A stretch of DNA of 64,000 nt from Manis javanica (Eukaryota > Chordata > Mammalia > Pholidota > Manidae). The notes beneath the pieces are model-generated. The model saw nothing but the letters and a program-made list of their open reading frames with translations. It did no database searches and was not told the DNA's origin. Position 1 is the first letter of the stretch, and each line of letters starts with the position of its first letter. Positions 1 through 14,375 of the stretch are shown here, in pieces. Made by a program: the position numbers and the translations under genes. The stretch spans positions 42,784,001 through 42,848,000 of the forward strand of contig NC_133158.1 of the NCBI RefSeq assembly GCF_040802235.1. Reading direction: 5' to 3'.

Positions 1-404
1 CTGGAGCTCATGCCTGTCATCCCATGTGCCATCCACTGCTTGGAAGGCAGGGCTCACTCTTCCATCTCACAAACTCCAGCTGGGTCCCTCTGCTAGGGAA
101 CGATGTTACCTGCCTCCCTAACACCCTCCAATCTGCGAACTTGGGGCCATGTCCTTCCCTGCCAGGGGCCCCACCTTCTGCTCTTTGAGTGGAGACCTAC
201 ATTTATTCAGTGTATTGCACCCCCCTGAAATGCAGCGACTGGCCGTGCTCTTAAGCTGCCTCCTTGGAGGACCATGGGTGTCTGGCACTGAAATCACTAG
301 TTGAGGCGTTTAGACCACACCCTTTGGGCTTTTCTGTGCCCACCTCCAATTGCACATTTCCTTGTAATCTTCCCCCTCGTTGACTTATTCTCTGTCTTGG
401 ATAG
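1..404 (+). other. C2CD2: C2CD2 intron, 3' part
   Basis: No coding or repeat signal is recognised. The stretch ends in a pyrimidine-containing tract and an AG at 403-404 that serves as the acceptor of the exon at 405. Confidence 0.7.
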
Positions 405-734
<330 letters not shown>

Positions 735-1636
735 TGACCGCCTACCTGGTGGCTGCCCTGTCATGCTGGTTTCCATGCTGACTTCTTGCTCCTGTCTCTG
801 CCTTCTTTCCCTTCTCCTCCATAAATCCATCCCACTCTCAGCACCCCCACCCCGACAAAGGCACCTTTGCTGACGGTTTGAGCCCATTCAGTGCCTCTGA
901 GAAGGGGTGGGTGCGGGTATGTTCAGAATCCTTCCGAGTTCAGGTGGCTGGGTCATCTCTGCATGGGGGCCATTTTGCGTCCTTGCCTAGAGGCACCCCT
1001 TCCTCTGTCTGGCCTTACATACCCCCAGGAGTAGAAGTACCCAGAGCATCTGGGGGGGTCCCCAAGAGGCAGTGTCACGTGGAGTGAAGGAGACTCAGGC
1101 AGGGCAGGGCAAAGGCTGCATCCGAGGAGGCCGGCACCATGGCTCCTGTGTGTCTCCAGGCTCTTGCCTCCAGCTGAAACCTAATAGGATCCACAGGGAG
1201 ATAAGCTCCCTGGAAAATAAACCGGTTCACTGAATATGCTTGTGATGAGGTAATATTTCACTAGAATAATCAATTGTTTTCCATTAGCACTTAATCAATG
1301 CTTTAAGTTTAAATGTCCTCCGTGTGTGCAGTTTTACCCAGTGTGTGTAGTCTAGGGGTATGGGGTCAGCTCTAGATGGGTGCCTTCAGGACCCAGCCCC
1401 AGCTCCTGCCCCCAGCAGCGGAGATGTGCCCGCCTCCCCCTGAGCACCCCCACCAGGATGCAGTAAGGAGACCCCAGTGTAGAAGATGGGCTGGGGGACC
1501 AAGCTGGGTGTCATGGCACAGCGCTAAGTCCCAGCTCCCCCAGGGGCAGGCCGGAGACACCCCAGCCACTTCTGGGCCGGATGCGGTGAGCTGCTCTGCC
1601 CTTGCCTCTCTGCTCCTTTGTTCTTGTGTCACAGAC

Positions 1637-1785
1637 CAGTGGTTCCCGACCTGGCGGTTGTGCCCCCAGGGGACACTGGCAATGTCTGGAGGCAGTTTGG
1701 TGATTACAACTGGGAGTGGGGGTGCTGCTGGCATTAGGCGGGTGGTATGAGGAGGATGCTGCCCAACCCCCTGCAGAGCAGATGG
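1637..1785 (+). mobile_element. MER20 (hAT-Charlie) fragment
   Basis: It starts CAGTGGTTCCCGACCTGGCG and continues with the MER20 hallmark of 'CCCCCAGGGGACA..GGCAATGTCTGGAGGCA', followed by an 'ACAACTGGGAGTGGGGGTGCTGCTGGCAT' type block. This is a non-autonomous DNA transposon shared by placental mammals. The 3' inverted end is worn or missing. Confidence 0.75.
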
Positions 1786-4221
1786 CTGTGACACGGCAGG
1801 CCGCGGCCCCATGTCCATGGAGCAGGGGGTCTGTCATCCCTGCTCATCCCATTCCCTGTGACCCACTGCCTGTCGAGGCAGAGCCGGGTGGGGCAGATAG
1901 GGGAGGGGAGTGCAAGAGAGAAGAAAATAGGGAGAAAGGAAGAAGGTCACTAGTAGGGTCTTTGGACCATCACTGCCAGTCTGGGTGAGCAGGGGCAGCA
2001 GGAAGCTGTGGCCCACTCGGACCTCTGGCGGCTCCCTAGCTTCTGTTCAGAAGGCTGGGCCCAGGTGGGGGAACAGGGCCTGACTGCTGTCCCCCAACCC
2101 TGGCCTTGTCTTGTCTTGGGTCCAGGGTGGCTGAAGGAGCTTGCCTGAGCGTGAGGAAGGCAGTGGGCTGGGCAGGCAGGCAGCAAGGTGCAGGTGAGGC
2201 CTCTTCTCCCTTCCCTCACCTGACGGTCCGCAGTCTGTTCCTCTTCTCACCGGCAACTTGTCCCCGTTCACCCTGCAGAGCCATACCTCCCTGACTGAGT
2301 CTGCTTGAGGCTGCTGTCCATCGCCTGTCGCTCCCTCCCTCCTTCCCTCCCTCTGCTCTTCCGGAGAGTTCTTCCCCTGGGGTCCGGCCTTGCTCTGTCC
2401 TGACCAGCCTGCTCCTTTCCCATCACCAACCAGGTGGATGACATCCCTCAAAAAAGGCACTTGGGGACCTAGGTGCCAGCAGGTGTGCAGGGGGCCACCT
2501 CTGGATAAGTCTTGTGCTCCCCCAGACCCAGAGGCCTGGCATTTGGGGGCACAGGGAGGACCCTTACCCCACAGCACATGACATGTACCCAGCCGGCTGC
2601 ACAGAGAGCCTTTACAGGCATGTATTTGCCAGTGTTTTTCAAACTGCTTTTTGTCCCAGTGTTTCCTGAGAGACCTGTACCCAGCACCCCTCTGAGATGT
2701 CAGAACATTAGAAGGTTGTGAGTTACGGGTGCCAAGTAGTTTTCCTTTTCCACTAAAATTTTTTCCAAACTGGTGATACAGGGAGCAGCTCGATGGAGTT
2801 TTCTCTCATTTTTAAACTAGAGCTTATGTTCAGGCTTAGGAACCACCTGTACCTCCTGTTCCAGCAAGGAGTTTGATGTAGGTTTCCCAGACCACCTGCA
2901 TATTTAGAATTCTGAATTTCAGTGGTTGGAAATGTACATATTATGCTGCAGCCACTACAGGAAATGTATTCCCCAGTCTGGGTTTGTTTTCACCTGAAGT
3001 ATTGTGTGACTGCGTAACAATGCGAATGTGCTTCGCACAAGGGAACCTGTACACTTAGGAACAGCTGAGATGGTAAATTTTATATTACATGTGTTTTAAC
3101 GTATCAGTGGAAACTTTGAAAAACTGTAGAAAGTAAAAGAAAAGGAAAGAGAAAAGGAGAGCTTGCCAGACGCCCTGCAGAGGACTGCGTGCGCGTGCCG
3201 TGGAATGCTCTGGAAGTCTGGCGTTGTGCGTGCCGGGTTTGCTTCTTGCATACTCTTCTTTTTACCTCCTCTTGTCTCCATCGCCTGCTCATTCCTTTTA
3301 ACTTGAGAGGATCGCTATGCCAACCAGAGTTAATTGCCTACACAGTAAGTTATTTTTGTCTTACATATTTAAAAAAAATGTATTAACTGCTGCCTTGCTC
3401 CGAAAAAAGCACATATTGTAACAAAGCAGCAAGCCTTTTCCCCTCCCATTCCTTTTTTGTGCCCCCTCCCAGCTTTCCCTTCCCAGGATGCTAGCTTTCC
3501 CTTTTTCCTCCTTAAAAGTGCCCAGGGACGGTTAGCAGAGCGCCTCCTCTCAGGCTGGAGGAGGATGTTCCTCTCTTAGCGCAAGTGACAACACAGCCTG
3601 CCTGCAGAATGCGTACCGACAGGCTCCCTTACATGTCCTCCATTTCTGAAAGGCAGTAACTTCTAGAAGCAGACCATCAAAGGCTTAAAATCTAAGGCTG
3701 TCCTTTGGACGGCAAACTACAGTGTATATGGGGACTTTTGATCACTGTTTTCCTACTTACCAGATTTTAAGGCAGGTTCTTCAGTGAGCTCTTTATGTCT
3801 GTTAAACTCCCGTGGAGACAACAGAAATAAATGTGCAACAATATTTGCAATATTAAAGCTATAATTTAGAACAGTTATTTTTGAATTCCTTCATCATTGT
3901 TTATTCTTCTGCCTCCTTGTGATTTTTTTTTTTAACCTCACCAGGCTTTGCCATGCTGTCCCCCGTTTAAGATTTGAGTTATTTGCCTCAAATTTCACAT
4001 CCCCTCCTTCCAGATTTTATCTTGAGTCTTCAAGGCTGCGGGCGAGGTCTGAGCCTGCCTTCTCACCTGCTGGTGCGGCTCAGTTGGTCTACAGGAGAGC
4101 AGTTGGGTGCTCTGACTGCCAGACGGCGCCTGTTCCTTGGCTGATGGGAGCTTCCCTACCAGCAGAGGGGACAGATTCTGTGGGCTCAGAGCCATGTGGC
4201 ATACCAAACTGTCAGCTACTG

Positions 4222-4480
4222 TCTTGGTCAGGGTTCTCCAGGGGAACAGAACCAGTGGTTCTGTATTTGAGGGAATTGACTCGTGGGATTGTGGAGGTTG
4301 CCACACCTGAAATGTGTAGCCAGGCAGCAGGCTGGACACACTGAAGTCCACAGGCAGAATTTCTTCTCCAGGACACTCCAGTTTTTTGCTTGTAAGATCT
4401 TTGGTTGGCTGGATGACGCCCATCCACATTATCTAGGGTGACTACATGCACTCAGTGCCTTCACGACGACCCCTGGGCTA
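4222..4480 (+). repeat. Ancient interspersed repeat, family not assigned
   Basis: The segment opens GTCAGGGTTCTCCAGGGGAA, followed by an 'acagaacca..' block, 'ggaattgactc..gtgggattgtggaggttg' and 'ggatgacgcccatccacattat'. It matches a widely dispersed mammalian repeat that I recognise by sight but cannot name with certainty. Confidence 0.5.
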
Positions 4481-6194
4481 GCGTGTGATGGAGTTATTGG
4501 GCCTGGCCAGCCTGGCAGAGAGCCGGCCACCGTGGCCCATGTCAGCCGAGGCAGCTCCACATGTGTATCACTTCCCAGGGACAAGGGAGTGCGCTCGCCT
4601 GCCTGTGCTGCCCCCTCACACCTACTGCGGGAGGCCAGGTCAGCGTCCACCGTCCACCGCACTGAGCACATCTGTGGCCATGTTCTTCCAGCGTTTTTGA
4701 CCGCAGAGGGAATTGTGATTGAGTGGCCAAGTTTAAACAGATGTTAACATTTTTATTTAGAAATGAAAATGGAATAGACTCCGTTTCTGCTTGTTATTCT
4801 TCACGTTTGACAAGTTAAAATGTGGCCCCTGGAGGTGGGTTTGCATCACTAGAATGTTCTGTCCTGCTCGTGCCACCAGCATGCCTCCTGAAGGACGTAA
4901 TCCTGGAAGTCTGTCTGAGTCCATGTGGGTGACGGGTTCTGCTCTGATCCCCCTGAGAGCTGCTGCGCATCCCTCTTGCTGGAGGCCTTGCCAGTGACCA
5001 CCTGGGGGCATGTCCTAAACCATACACTTGCTGGCCACTTCCCAGGACGGGGCCCATCTCCTTACAGCTTAGTGGCACAGAGGACCTGCACAGGAGAGCA
5101 CAGGCTTCTGCCCTGGGGCCCTGTTAAGGGACAGAACTCCTCTCTCTCAACTGCAGCTTCCTCATTTGTAAGCCAGGGATAAGATCTCCCTCAGGTTATT
5201 AGGAGACAAAAGCAGGGCTCCAGCCTATCCATTTGCAAACCTCAGCCCCTCCGCTCACAAGGCTGAACTGATCTCTGTCCAAGAAGCTGATGTTGTTCCA
5301 TAGAAGGTGTGACAAGTATGTTACCATAGGGGAAATGCAGTCCTGGGGGGTCGTGCACGCAACTTCAGGATGATTCACATCAGGGTACAGAGGACATTGC
5401 TGGCTCTGGCACTGATGATGAATGGGCGGATTACACAGAACAGCAGACCTTCTGTAGGGCATGAAGATAGAAGAAGAAAACACCTGTTGTAGGTCTCTGA
5501 GTACTGCACAGGTAAGCAGGTGTAAGGTTGGCTGGAGAAGGGGGTGCTGCTAACAAGCAGGCCTTTGGTTTGGGGCAAACTGCAGCAAGCAGTAAGAACA
5601 TGGCACGAATCTTTCTGCTTTGACAGTGTTATTCACAGGTTGGAAGTCCTTGATGTTTACTCTTAGTATGGCAAGAACTTGACTTTTAGGCGTTGAAAGT
5701 GCTGTTTCATTTAAATGAGTTGAAGCAGTTGCTTGAAAATGTACAGGTTCCCTTTTTAAAGAACTGTGAGCACTGCTCATCCTTGCCTGTCCCTGTGCCC
5801 CCATGTTTGGCCTCTGTTTTAGGCTGGTGCAGGCCCGTGCTTCTCAGCAGCTGTCAGTGCTTCCTGTTCGACCTGACCTAGGCTAATGGTTTTTACCCCC
5901 AGTGGCACAATAGACAGACTTAGGGTTTAAAAGTGCTGATGTCTAGGTGTCTCCCCAGACCCTGTGATGTCGGATTTGCCAGGGTGGGCCTGGGCATCTG
6001 TGGTTTTACAAAGCTACTACCTGACTCAACTCTCTGCTGTCTGCCTCTCTGCTTCTGGGCTTCCACACAGCGTGCAAGGTTCCAGGGACCAAATAGGAAG
6101 CCACAGCTGGGTGTGCAGGACCCCGTCTCAGGTCAGATCTGTCTTCACCTTTCCTGACCATATTAGAGTCCTGGGGCCGCTGGCTGTGACCGAA

Positions 6195-6605
6195 CACAAC
6201 AGGTGGGGGTGGTTCAAACAACAGAAACATCTTGTCTCACAGCTCAGGGGGCTGGAAGTCTGGGATCAAGGTGCGATCAGGGCTGGCTCCTCCTGAGTCC
6301 ATGAGGTACCATCTGCCCCAGGCCTCTCCCCGTCTTCTGGGGGGCTTTCTGGCCATCCTTGGGGTTCCTTGGCTTGTAGACTCATCACCCTGGTCTCTGT
6401 CCCCATCTTCACATGGCATCTCCCTGTGTGTGTCTGTGTCCATATTTCTGCTTTAAATGAGGACACCAGTTATACGGGGCTAGGGCCCGCCCCATGACAC
6501 TGTACCTTGGCAGTGACCCTGTCTCTAAGGTCACATTCTGAGGTTCTGGGGGTGAGGACCTCCAACATGGGCATTTTGGAGGGACAGGATCCAACACATA
6601 ACACT
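6195..6605 (+). repeat. Ancient interspersed repeat, copy 1
   Basis: The segment runs from 'caaacaacagaaac..ttgtctcacag' through 'ggggttccttggcttgtaga' to 'aggacctccaacatggg'. The same family in the same orientation recurs near 46.86-47.22 kb. It is a placental-wide dispersed repeat; I do not assign the family name. Confidence 0.6.
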
Positions 6606-8425
6606 GCCCCTGCTCATACCTCAGCCCAGGCTCCAGCCCCCAGGCCGGATTCCAGTGCAGGGCTGGCTGTGGAGTGGGCTTTGGAGATGGAACCTTCCAG
6701 GAGAGAACCTTACTGCTGGGCATCCAAGGCTCTAGGTCTCTAGCTCACCTGTGGGCTGGACTGGCCTGCTGCCTTCCCCAGGCTTCTGCCTGGGAGATGG
6801 GGTGGGTGCGTGGCGGCAGAGTGGTCCAGGTTAACCAAGCGGACCCCTTGCACTGTCCTTCCCATCTGACCCATCTGCAAGCCCTCATCTACATGCCCTT
6901 TGGGGACACCCAGCTTCACCTAAAGCAGGTACCCCTCCCTGAGGCAGCCTAGTCAGGCTGGGGGCCCTGCTCACTGCCCAGGCACTTGACAGGCCAGGTA
7001 ACTAACCAGCAGGCTCCAAAGTCTGGTCTGCTTGGCCGTAGTGATGTGCATTGTAACACCCTGTCTGCTGGTCTTCGTGATGCACGGCAGCTTCCAGGAT
7101 CTGAATGGCTCCAGGGAACAGAAGTTTACAGCGCACCCAGGAGCACATCAGGTCTGCTGACAGATTTATATGCACTGTCCTGCTTCATTCCCTCCCACAT
7201 GTCCTTCAACTCCTGTGTGTGGCCTCCCAGCTTCGGATAATTGTAAAAAGTGTCCCAATGATTCCCCCTAAAATAGGATATTTGGTTGTATCCAAAGAAA
7301 AAAAGTGTTTTCACTAGCTTTGACCAAATTAAATTCAGCCCACACCTTGGAGCACTCAGGGTCTCCATCCTGCAGCTCAGCCTGGGCAGAGCAGATAGGG
7401 CGTAGCAGTTCACCCTCCGTGCCAGGGCAGCTGTGGCCTGTTCAGTGGTTAGCCTGTCAAAGGGTCGTAGGACTGGGTCGGCAGCGGGTTCCCAGAAAAG
7501 GACCCACAGGTTCTCTCTGTTTTCCCCTTTGAATTAACATGGACGTTATTTGCAAATGTCAGGGCTACTGAAGTGCCCACTGTATCTGTCTGATCAAAGA
7601 GGTGCCAAATTAGCTGTAAAGCTCCTCCTCCTGATGGGCAAGCCTGTCTTCTCTCAGTTGGTAGTACCACCTACATGCAAATGGTAACGAGTTTCACAGG
7701 CTTGCTGGAAAGGCTGCCTGACCTTCTGGGTCTTGGTTAATGGGATGTTAAACTAATTTGTGAAAGCGTGGGCTGCTTGGTGGATTCCTGCCCTGTGCTA
7801 CAGAGTTGGCATTTGATCATTAAGTAATTATTGCTGTTGAAATTACTGTCGCTGTTGCTAACTTTTTTCTCTTCTGCATTCCACTACCTGACCTCCTACA
7901 CAAATAGGCCAAGCCATACAAAATTGAGGATTTGTAGATGAAAATGACCAAGAAACAGACATTTCAAATGACTTAGCCTGATCTGCATACATAGGACCTG
8001 GGGTTACAAAAAAACTTACTCCCCCAAAGAATAAACAAACATTTAAGTTTCCTAAGGAAGTGAATATGACTGTTCTCAGAGTCCTTAATTTGGTTTTCAC
8101 AGCATGGCCTTTCTTTCTGGGGCACGGGGCACCACTTTGCCATTCACGCCTTCCCTAAGGAAGGGGGGTTGGGGAGGGCCCAGGATAAGGACCGCCTGCT
8201 GCCCTCTGGTTTGACCAGAAAGTCGGTGGTGTAAACGCCTGCCTGGGAATCGTGCCGAATGCCTGCCCAGCTCATGGCTTCTGCTTTCCTGAGCACTTCA
8301 TCTTGAAAATGCAGTGTTTTGCACAGGCCAGATTCCAGCTGTTTTTCTCATACAGACAGTGACAGGACCCGGGGGTATTAATCATTTTTGAGGACAGTCA
8401 TTCCAACTTTGCTCTTTCCCCTTAG

Positions 8426-8710
<285 letters not shown>

Positions 8711-11700
8711 CCCAGGGCCAGCAGCCGTCCACCTTGGCGCCATAGGTGGGGACATGCCTACTGCCCATCTTGGCATGGCAGAGTGCCAGCAAGCTGCCAG
8801 ACAGCTGCCTTGTTCATCTGGGTGTTACCCAACAATTTCAGCTTCTAAAGGGGAGGAAAATTCCGAGTCTTCAGCCAGAAGGACACCCCAGGAGAGAACT
8901 TCCAAAGCCGTTTGTCACCAGAGGCCGAAGGCAACCCGTCGGCTCCGCCACATGGGCGGTGCTCAAATCTAAGAGTTGAGGTTCAATGTTAGGAGATGTA
9001 CAGTATAAACTAAACATATGATAATGGACTGTGGATGGGGCAGGTTTGGAGGACTCAATCTTACCCACTCCATGCTCCAACAGGTGTTATTTTGGGTCCT
9101 CACCTGGACCATGTCACAAAGAGGAGGCATCCCTTTGTGTTGTCACTGTGAATGGAATGGATGGGTCACCTCTCCTCATTTTCTGCTCAGAATTAAAAAG
9201 TGTAACTGGCCCTGAATACAGAGAGGTGGAACCCAGGATGGATTTTTGGCAAATAGAGAAACTGTGATAAGGACAGGAAACACTCTAACAAATGTAGGAA
9301 GACATTAGCCTTTGGTGTTAGCCATATAACTTGAAAAGTTACGCAAATACTAAGTATATCCTATGCACATTATGCTGGACACTTTTCCAAGTTTACTTTG
9401 AGTCTGTTTGCAAGTGGGAGATGTATAAATTCTTAATGTATTTTTTACATTTTTCTCTATAGTGTCAAAAGCTCTAATACCAGTGGATCAGTCAACACAC
9501 GCATTTGTTTTTTCCTGGCTAGCAGGCTTGCTAAGCAAGGGTGCATAGTCTCTGGAGTGAAGTTAGGAGCAGTGAGTGACAGCTCATAGAACATGGTAAC
9601 CATATACACATGGTTTTTCTTTTCATCCAAGGTTGGTTTGCCAAATATTGCCAATAGCTAAAACCAAGTACTTTAGGGAAAAAGAGCAAATTATTTTACG
9701 TCTCAGGTGTGAGTCTTAGGGATGGAAATTTAAAAACAATTGGGCCAAACTTGCATCAGATTGCTTTTACAAGCTCTTCAGGATTCTACTGTGAACAGTG
9801 CTTGACACATTTTGGGGTGTCCTGGTTTTGATTTCCAGTGGAAAAAATGATAAACTTGACATGTAACTTTAATATCCCCATGTGTCTTTGAGGCTGCATT
9901 CCCTGCCATATGCCTTTCTGCTTGGATGCATTTACAATCTCCTTGGCTCACTCTTTCTGAATTTGCCGCTGGTAGGACTTGTGCTTCTTAAAGGACAACG
10001 GTCATCAGGATCAAGGTTTTTGACTGTTTTATTTAAAAGGCTATTATGAAAACTTGACTTTTGTTAAGGATGTGATATTGGGTGAGTTCTTCCTACAGGC
10101 GCTTTTGTTAATACTTAAAACAGATATTTCAGTGGAAATAGAGCCACTGATAAGCAGAAACCTTTATAAAAACAAAATTTAGAGTTTTTCTCCCTCTCCT
10201 CTTTTTGAAGGGAGAGATTAGAAATCACATTAAATATTTTACTTTTAAGTGCACATTAAAACTGCTTAGTCTACCAGGAATTATCAAGTGACAGTAAAAT
10301 GATTTTTTCACCGTAACTTGTTTTTAAAGCCTATATTCCCATTTTCATCATTGTAAAGTAGCACCCGGCATTCCAGAATACCAATACAATATACCAATAA
10401 CTTGTACCAATACAAGTTAGTCCTCACAGGTTAGTTAGTGGTTACTACTAGTCTTTTTGGAACGGTGGTCACTTCCATGTTTTGTTTGTCTTGAAGGATT
10501 GTCATACTTCTCACGTGGCAGGCAGACCCTGTGACATTCAAGAATGAATTCTATGGGGATTATGTGTCAGAAATTCAGACACTGATTGGAAGTTTTCAGT
10601 AGTTTTTTGTTTGACTTTGAAATTCAGATGGACTCGAGTTTATTCAAGTGTGAAGGTATCTGAATTTTAGAAGTTTTCTTACTCTCAAAAAAAAAGCTTT
10701 AGCCTTTCCCATTCCCAGATTGACTCCATCCATGAGCATTCTGTTCATTGTTGAGCACTTGTCTCAAGGGCTCTGCCTTCCCTTGTGACTTGAAACCTCT
10801 TGAGGGTCCTGGGAATGTAGGGGGCCACACCTCATCTGTGTGTGGGAAGCAGGTGCATCTCGCAGGAGAGGTAGAGATGCGTATTTCTCTGTGTCTGTTG
10901 CTACCTGAGACCTCTATACATTTGCTTAAGATCCTGGAGCCCATTCTCAACAGGCAGGCACATTGTCTCCATCTTAGGGCCTTTTCTGAAGTTACAGAGG
11001 ATGCCGAGTAGCAGGGAGTCTAGAGAAAATGAAAAGGGTGGGGAGCCTTGGGACAAAACTGAGGAAATGGCTGTACTGTTACTGTGAATGCTGCTAAGCT
11101 ACTGATCCCGGCTTGGCTTTAAATGGTGTGCAGTATTTATGTTAAATACCATTAAGGTCAAACATCAATTCAGATGATACACCGAATGCTAAACACACTA
11201 ATTGGTAAATCACCTTATTCCCTTATCTTTGCCATATGCGTTAGGAGCTTGAGGGCTTTAATTGTGGTTTTGGTTTTTGTCATGATGCTATTTTTGCAAA
11301 GTGGTATTTTAAAAAGCAATTCCTCACGGACACTATGATTACTGTGCGTCTATCTGGAACCAGGTGCTCACGTTGGTATTAATGAGCTGGCAACACTGCC
11401 CTGTGCTTTTCAGGGTAAACCTGTGCTCCTCAGGGAGGGGTGCGTGGAGCTTTAGGTGGGGGTGTGCTTTAATGTAGCAATAACAAGTAGCCGTCTCATT
11501 GCTCCAGCTGAAGACCTGCTGTGAGCAAGAAGGTCAGACTGAGCACTTTATTAAGTCAGCTCTCAAGTTTCAGTTCATGACCAGCCCTTGATTCCTCCTG
11601 ATAGCTCCCTGGCCAGTTGCTGCCACCAATCACAAATGAGGTGCTTGTCTAGATTTTTTATTGGTGTTACTGGCCACATCTACAAAGGAGAGTGCAAATT

Positions 11701-12360
11701 TTCTTGAACAGAAAGGGGAAGGTCAATTTGACATTGCTGCCACCAAATTCGGGTGTTTTCTGGGTAATAATCTCACAGCTCTTGGTCTTGAAACCTCAGA
11801 GCACAAGTTGGTGGACATTGGACGTCAGAACATTTCTCTCTGCCAGATGGAAACGGGTATTGGCAGTGACATAGCCCTGATGCCCTGCCCTCTCTTACTG
11901 CCTCAGAACTGCCACAGTGTGATCGCCAAAGCTTGCGGCTCGGGGACAATGGCTCTGCTAAATCCTGTGAAGCAAAACTCAGGTTCCCTCTGGCTCCTTT
12001 TCTTTAGCATTCCTGTTCTGCATAGGAGGCGGCATGTGGTGTACAGTAACCGGTCCAGTTCGCTCAGCTTCCAGCTGGTCAGTAATGTACCATTTATAAT
12101 TTAGGCTTGTAGTTTTTTGCCCTATGTCACATCAAAGGTACATTTTAAAAAAAGAAAATTAAAGTTTTTTTCTGGTATGTGGAAAGGTTTGGCTTGATGA
12201 TCAAGTTTAGTGCTGAATTTATATGACAGTGATTGTATTCTTGGAAAGCACTTTAAAATCAGGTGCAGCCCTGCACCGGAGTGGGCAGCTGGGCTGGTTA
12301 GATGTGGCTGGAACATGAGAGGTCTGGGAAGAAATAAACGTGCACATGGAACACTACATG
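8711..12360 (+). other. C2CD2: C2CD2 3' UTR (putative extent)
   Basis: AT-rich, low-repeat sequence follows the stop codon and no gene is visible in it. ATTAAA-type hexamers occur near 9191, 10232 and 10256. The first canonical AATAAA on the + strand is at 12333-12338, followed by a GT-rich stretch about 25 bases on. The long repeat-poor run suits a 3.6-kb 3' UTR, with possible earlier poly(A) sites. The end is not proven. Confidence 0.45.
12333..12338 (+). terminator. C2CD2: Candidate polyadenylation signal of C2CD2
   Basis: Canonical AATAAA in GAAATAAACG, with a downstream GTGGTTTTTGCTG element starting near 12365. It is the first AATAAA after the C2CD2 stop codon. Confidence 0.4.
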
Positions 12361-14144
12361 CTGAGTGGTTTTTGCTGAATCCTCTGCTGTCCCAGAAAGG
12401 CCGTGTCTTCCGGGAGGGTCACATGTCATGGCCTCCCGCTGGTCAGGTGCCCCGGGGGTCCCTGCCTGCTGCCGTCATGGACATGGCCAGCTGGAGGGAA
12501 AGAGGAGGCAGACCCTTCACTCATTTCTTCTGCTTCCTTGCTTAGTTCTTGGGAAAGGACCTTCCTCCTAACATCCTCGTAACCTTACATGGTTTTTACG
12601 TCACTTAGCTTCCTGTTTAAGGCCTCAAAGCATTTACAACAAAGTCAATGTTTTCAGTGAACTTCTGGGTCCTGGTGAATTGTGGGTGCTACCAGTCAGT
12701 GTCCGCTTGGCCTAGGTCCCTCAGCAATGAGCGGGTAACTGAGTGACCCTGTGTGAGCCCCAGGGACCTTCTGAGGAGTGCTGTCCCCTGTTGACTCTTG
12801 GTTAACACCTGGCCCCGCGTGGCCTGTGGGCAGCTGCAGAGTCGGCTCCTGGCTCGGGGCTGGAGGAGCAGATACTGGCAGTTACCGGGTGGGACAGGCC
12901 AGGGGGTCTGCAGTGGAGCCCGGACATGTCTGCACAGGCCTTGTGGGCACCTTGACTCCTTCCTGGTCACCAGTGTGTTTCCTTTGGTTTCATGTCCTGC
13001 TGTCCAAGGCCTGGGAGCACCTGGAGAGGAGTGGACCAGGAAGCCCCTGGGCCACCTCCCAGTGGTTCTGCCCCCACATGATACAGGCAGCCCTTTCCCA
13101 CGTGCAGTGGCCTCTTGGGGGTCCAGACTGACCCACAGCTTTGCCTGTTAGGGGAGTAAGCTACCTGTGCCAAGGTCTACCATCAGAGGGGCTCCAACTC
13201 TGGACTCTCAGTCTGAACATGGTTGAGTCTTGGTGGCCCCACATCTTTGGGATTGAGGTCCCAGGGCTTGGGACTGAAGCCCACTTTGTGCTGACCCTCC
13301 AGGAGCTGATGGCATGGACTTATCGGGAGGCCAGACTTTCCTAGCCTGACTCCTGCTGGTCACCTCTGGCCACACTCTGTGTTCTTGCCAGTTCTTTCTA
13401 CACTGTCCAAATCAATCCACATCAGTCACCCCCACAGACATTCTGGAGTGTGCCCCCCTCATTCCCAGCACACACCCTTCTCTATGCTAATAACCAAATG
13501 CAAGCCAGCCTTCTCCACGAAGTGGCTTTGGCCACCAAGAATGACCATGGCACTCTGTGGCATCTGTATCATCTGGCCCCATATCACTCTCTCCTGTGCT
13601 CGCTCCCCAGTGCCCACACACCTGGGTTTAGGACGGTGCCCACCTAGTGAGTGATGGCCACTGTCAATTAACAGCCTCCTGGGAGCACATTTGGGATGTG
13701 CCCATCCTACCCTACTCGTCAGAGCCCGGGGGCAAGACAGAGCCTGACAGGGAGGGGATGCAGGGACAAAAACACATGCTGTTTTTTACCTCGGTTGCCC
13801 TACAAATACCAGGTGCTGTGTGTCTATGTCAAGAAATAGTTTCTAAAACAAAAAAAGTTGCTAACCAGAGGTCTGGACAGCAAGATGGATGGCCTAGCGC
13901 AGTACCCTCGCTGGAGAGAAAGTCCCAGACCAGAACCTCTTCCCAAGGTGCCTAGAAGCACCAGCTGACCCCCTGACCACAGCTCGCCCCAACTCCACCA
14001 TGACCTCCACAGTGCAGATGGCCAGGTTGTGACCTACAGGTGCCAGGCATGCAGAGCTGTTGGTTATATTGGTCTCCGTACTCACAAAGCTGGTTGCTTG
14101 TGTGTCCTGGGCTCCTGGGTCTTTTACACAAAAGCTGATCACTT

Positions 14145-14375
14145 GGATAATGGCAATAATAGCTGATAAACTGAGCACTTGCTGTGTACCAGGTTTCGTT
14201 CAGGGTTTTACGTGTAGTGACTCCTATACTCTTGGAACAGCTAGCTCCACAAGTTAGGGTCTATTTCAGCTTTACAGATTAGGAAACTGAGGCACAGAGA
14301 GGTTAAGTAACTGCCCAAGATCACACAGCAGGTCAGTGGTGGAGCCACAGAATTTGAGCCCCGGCTGTCTGCCTT
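14145..14375 (+). mobile_element. MIR SINE
   Basis: The MIR core and tail are clear: 'gagcacttgctgtgtaccagg', 'aggaaactgaggcacagag', 'gttaagtaactgcccaagat' and 'cacacagcaggtcagtggtgg'. It is an ancient tRNA-derived SINE. Confidence 0.85.
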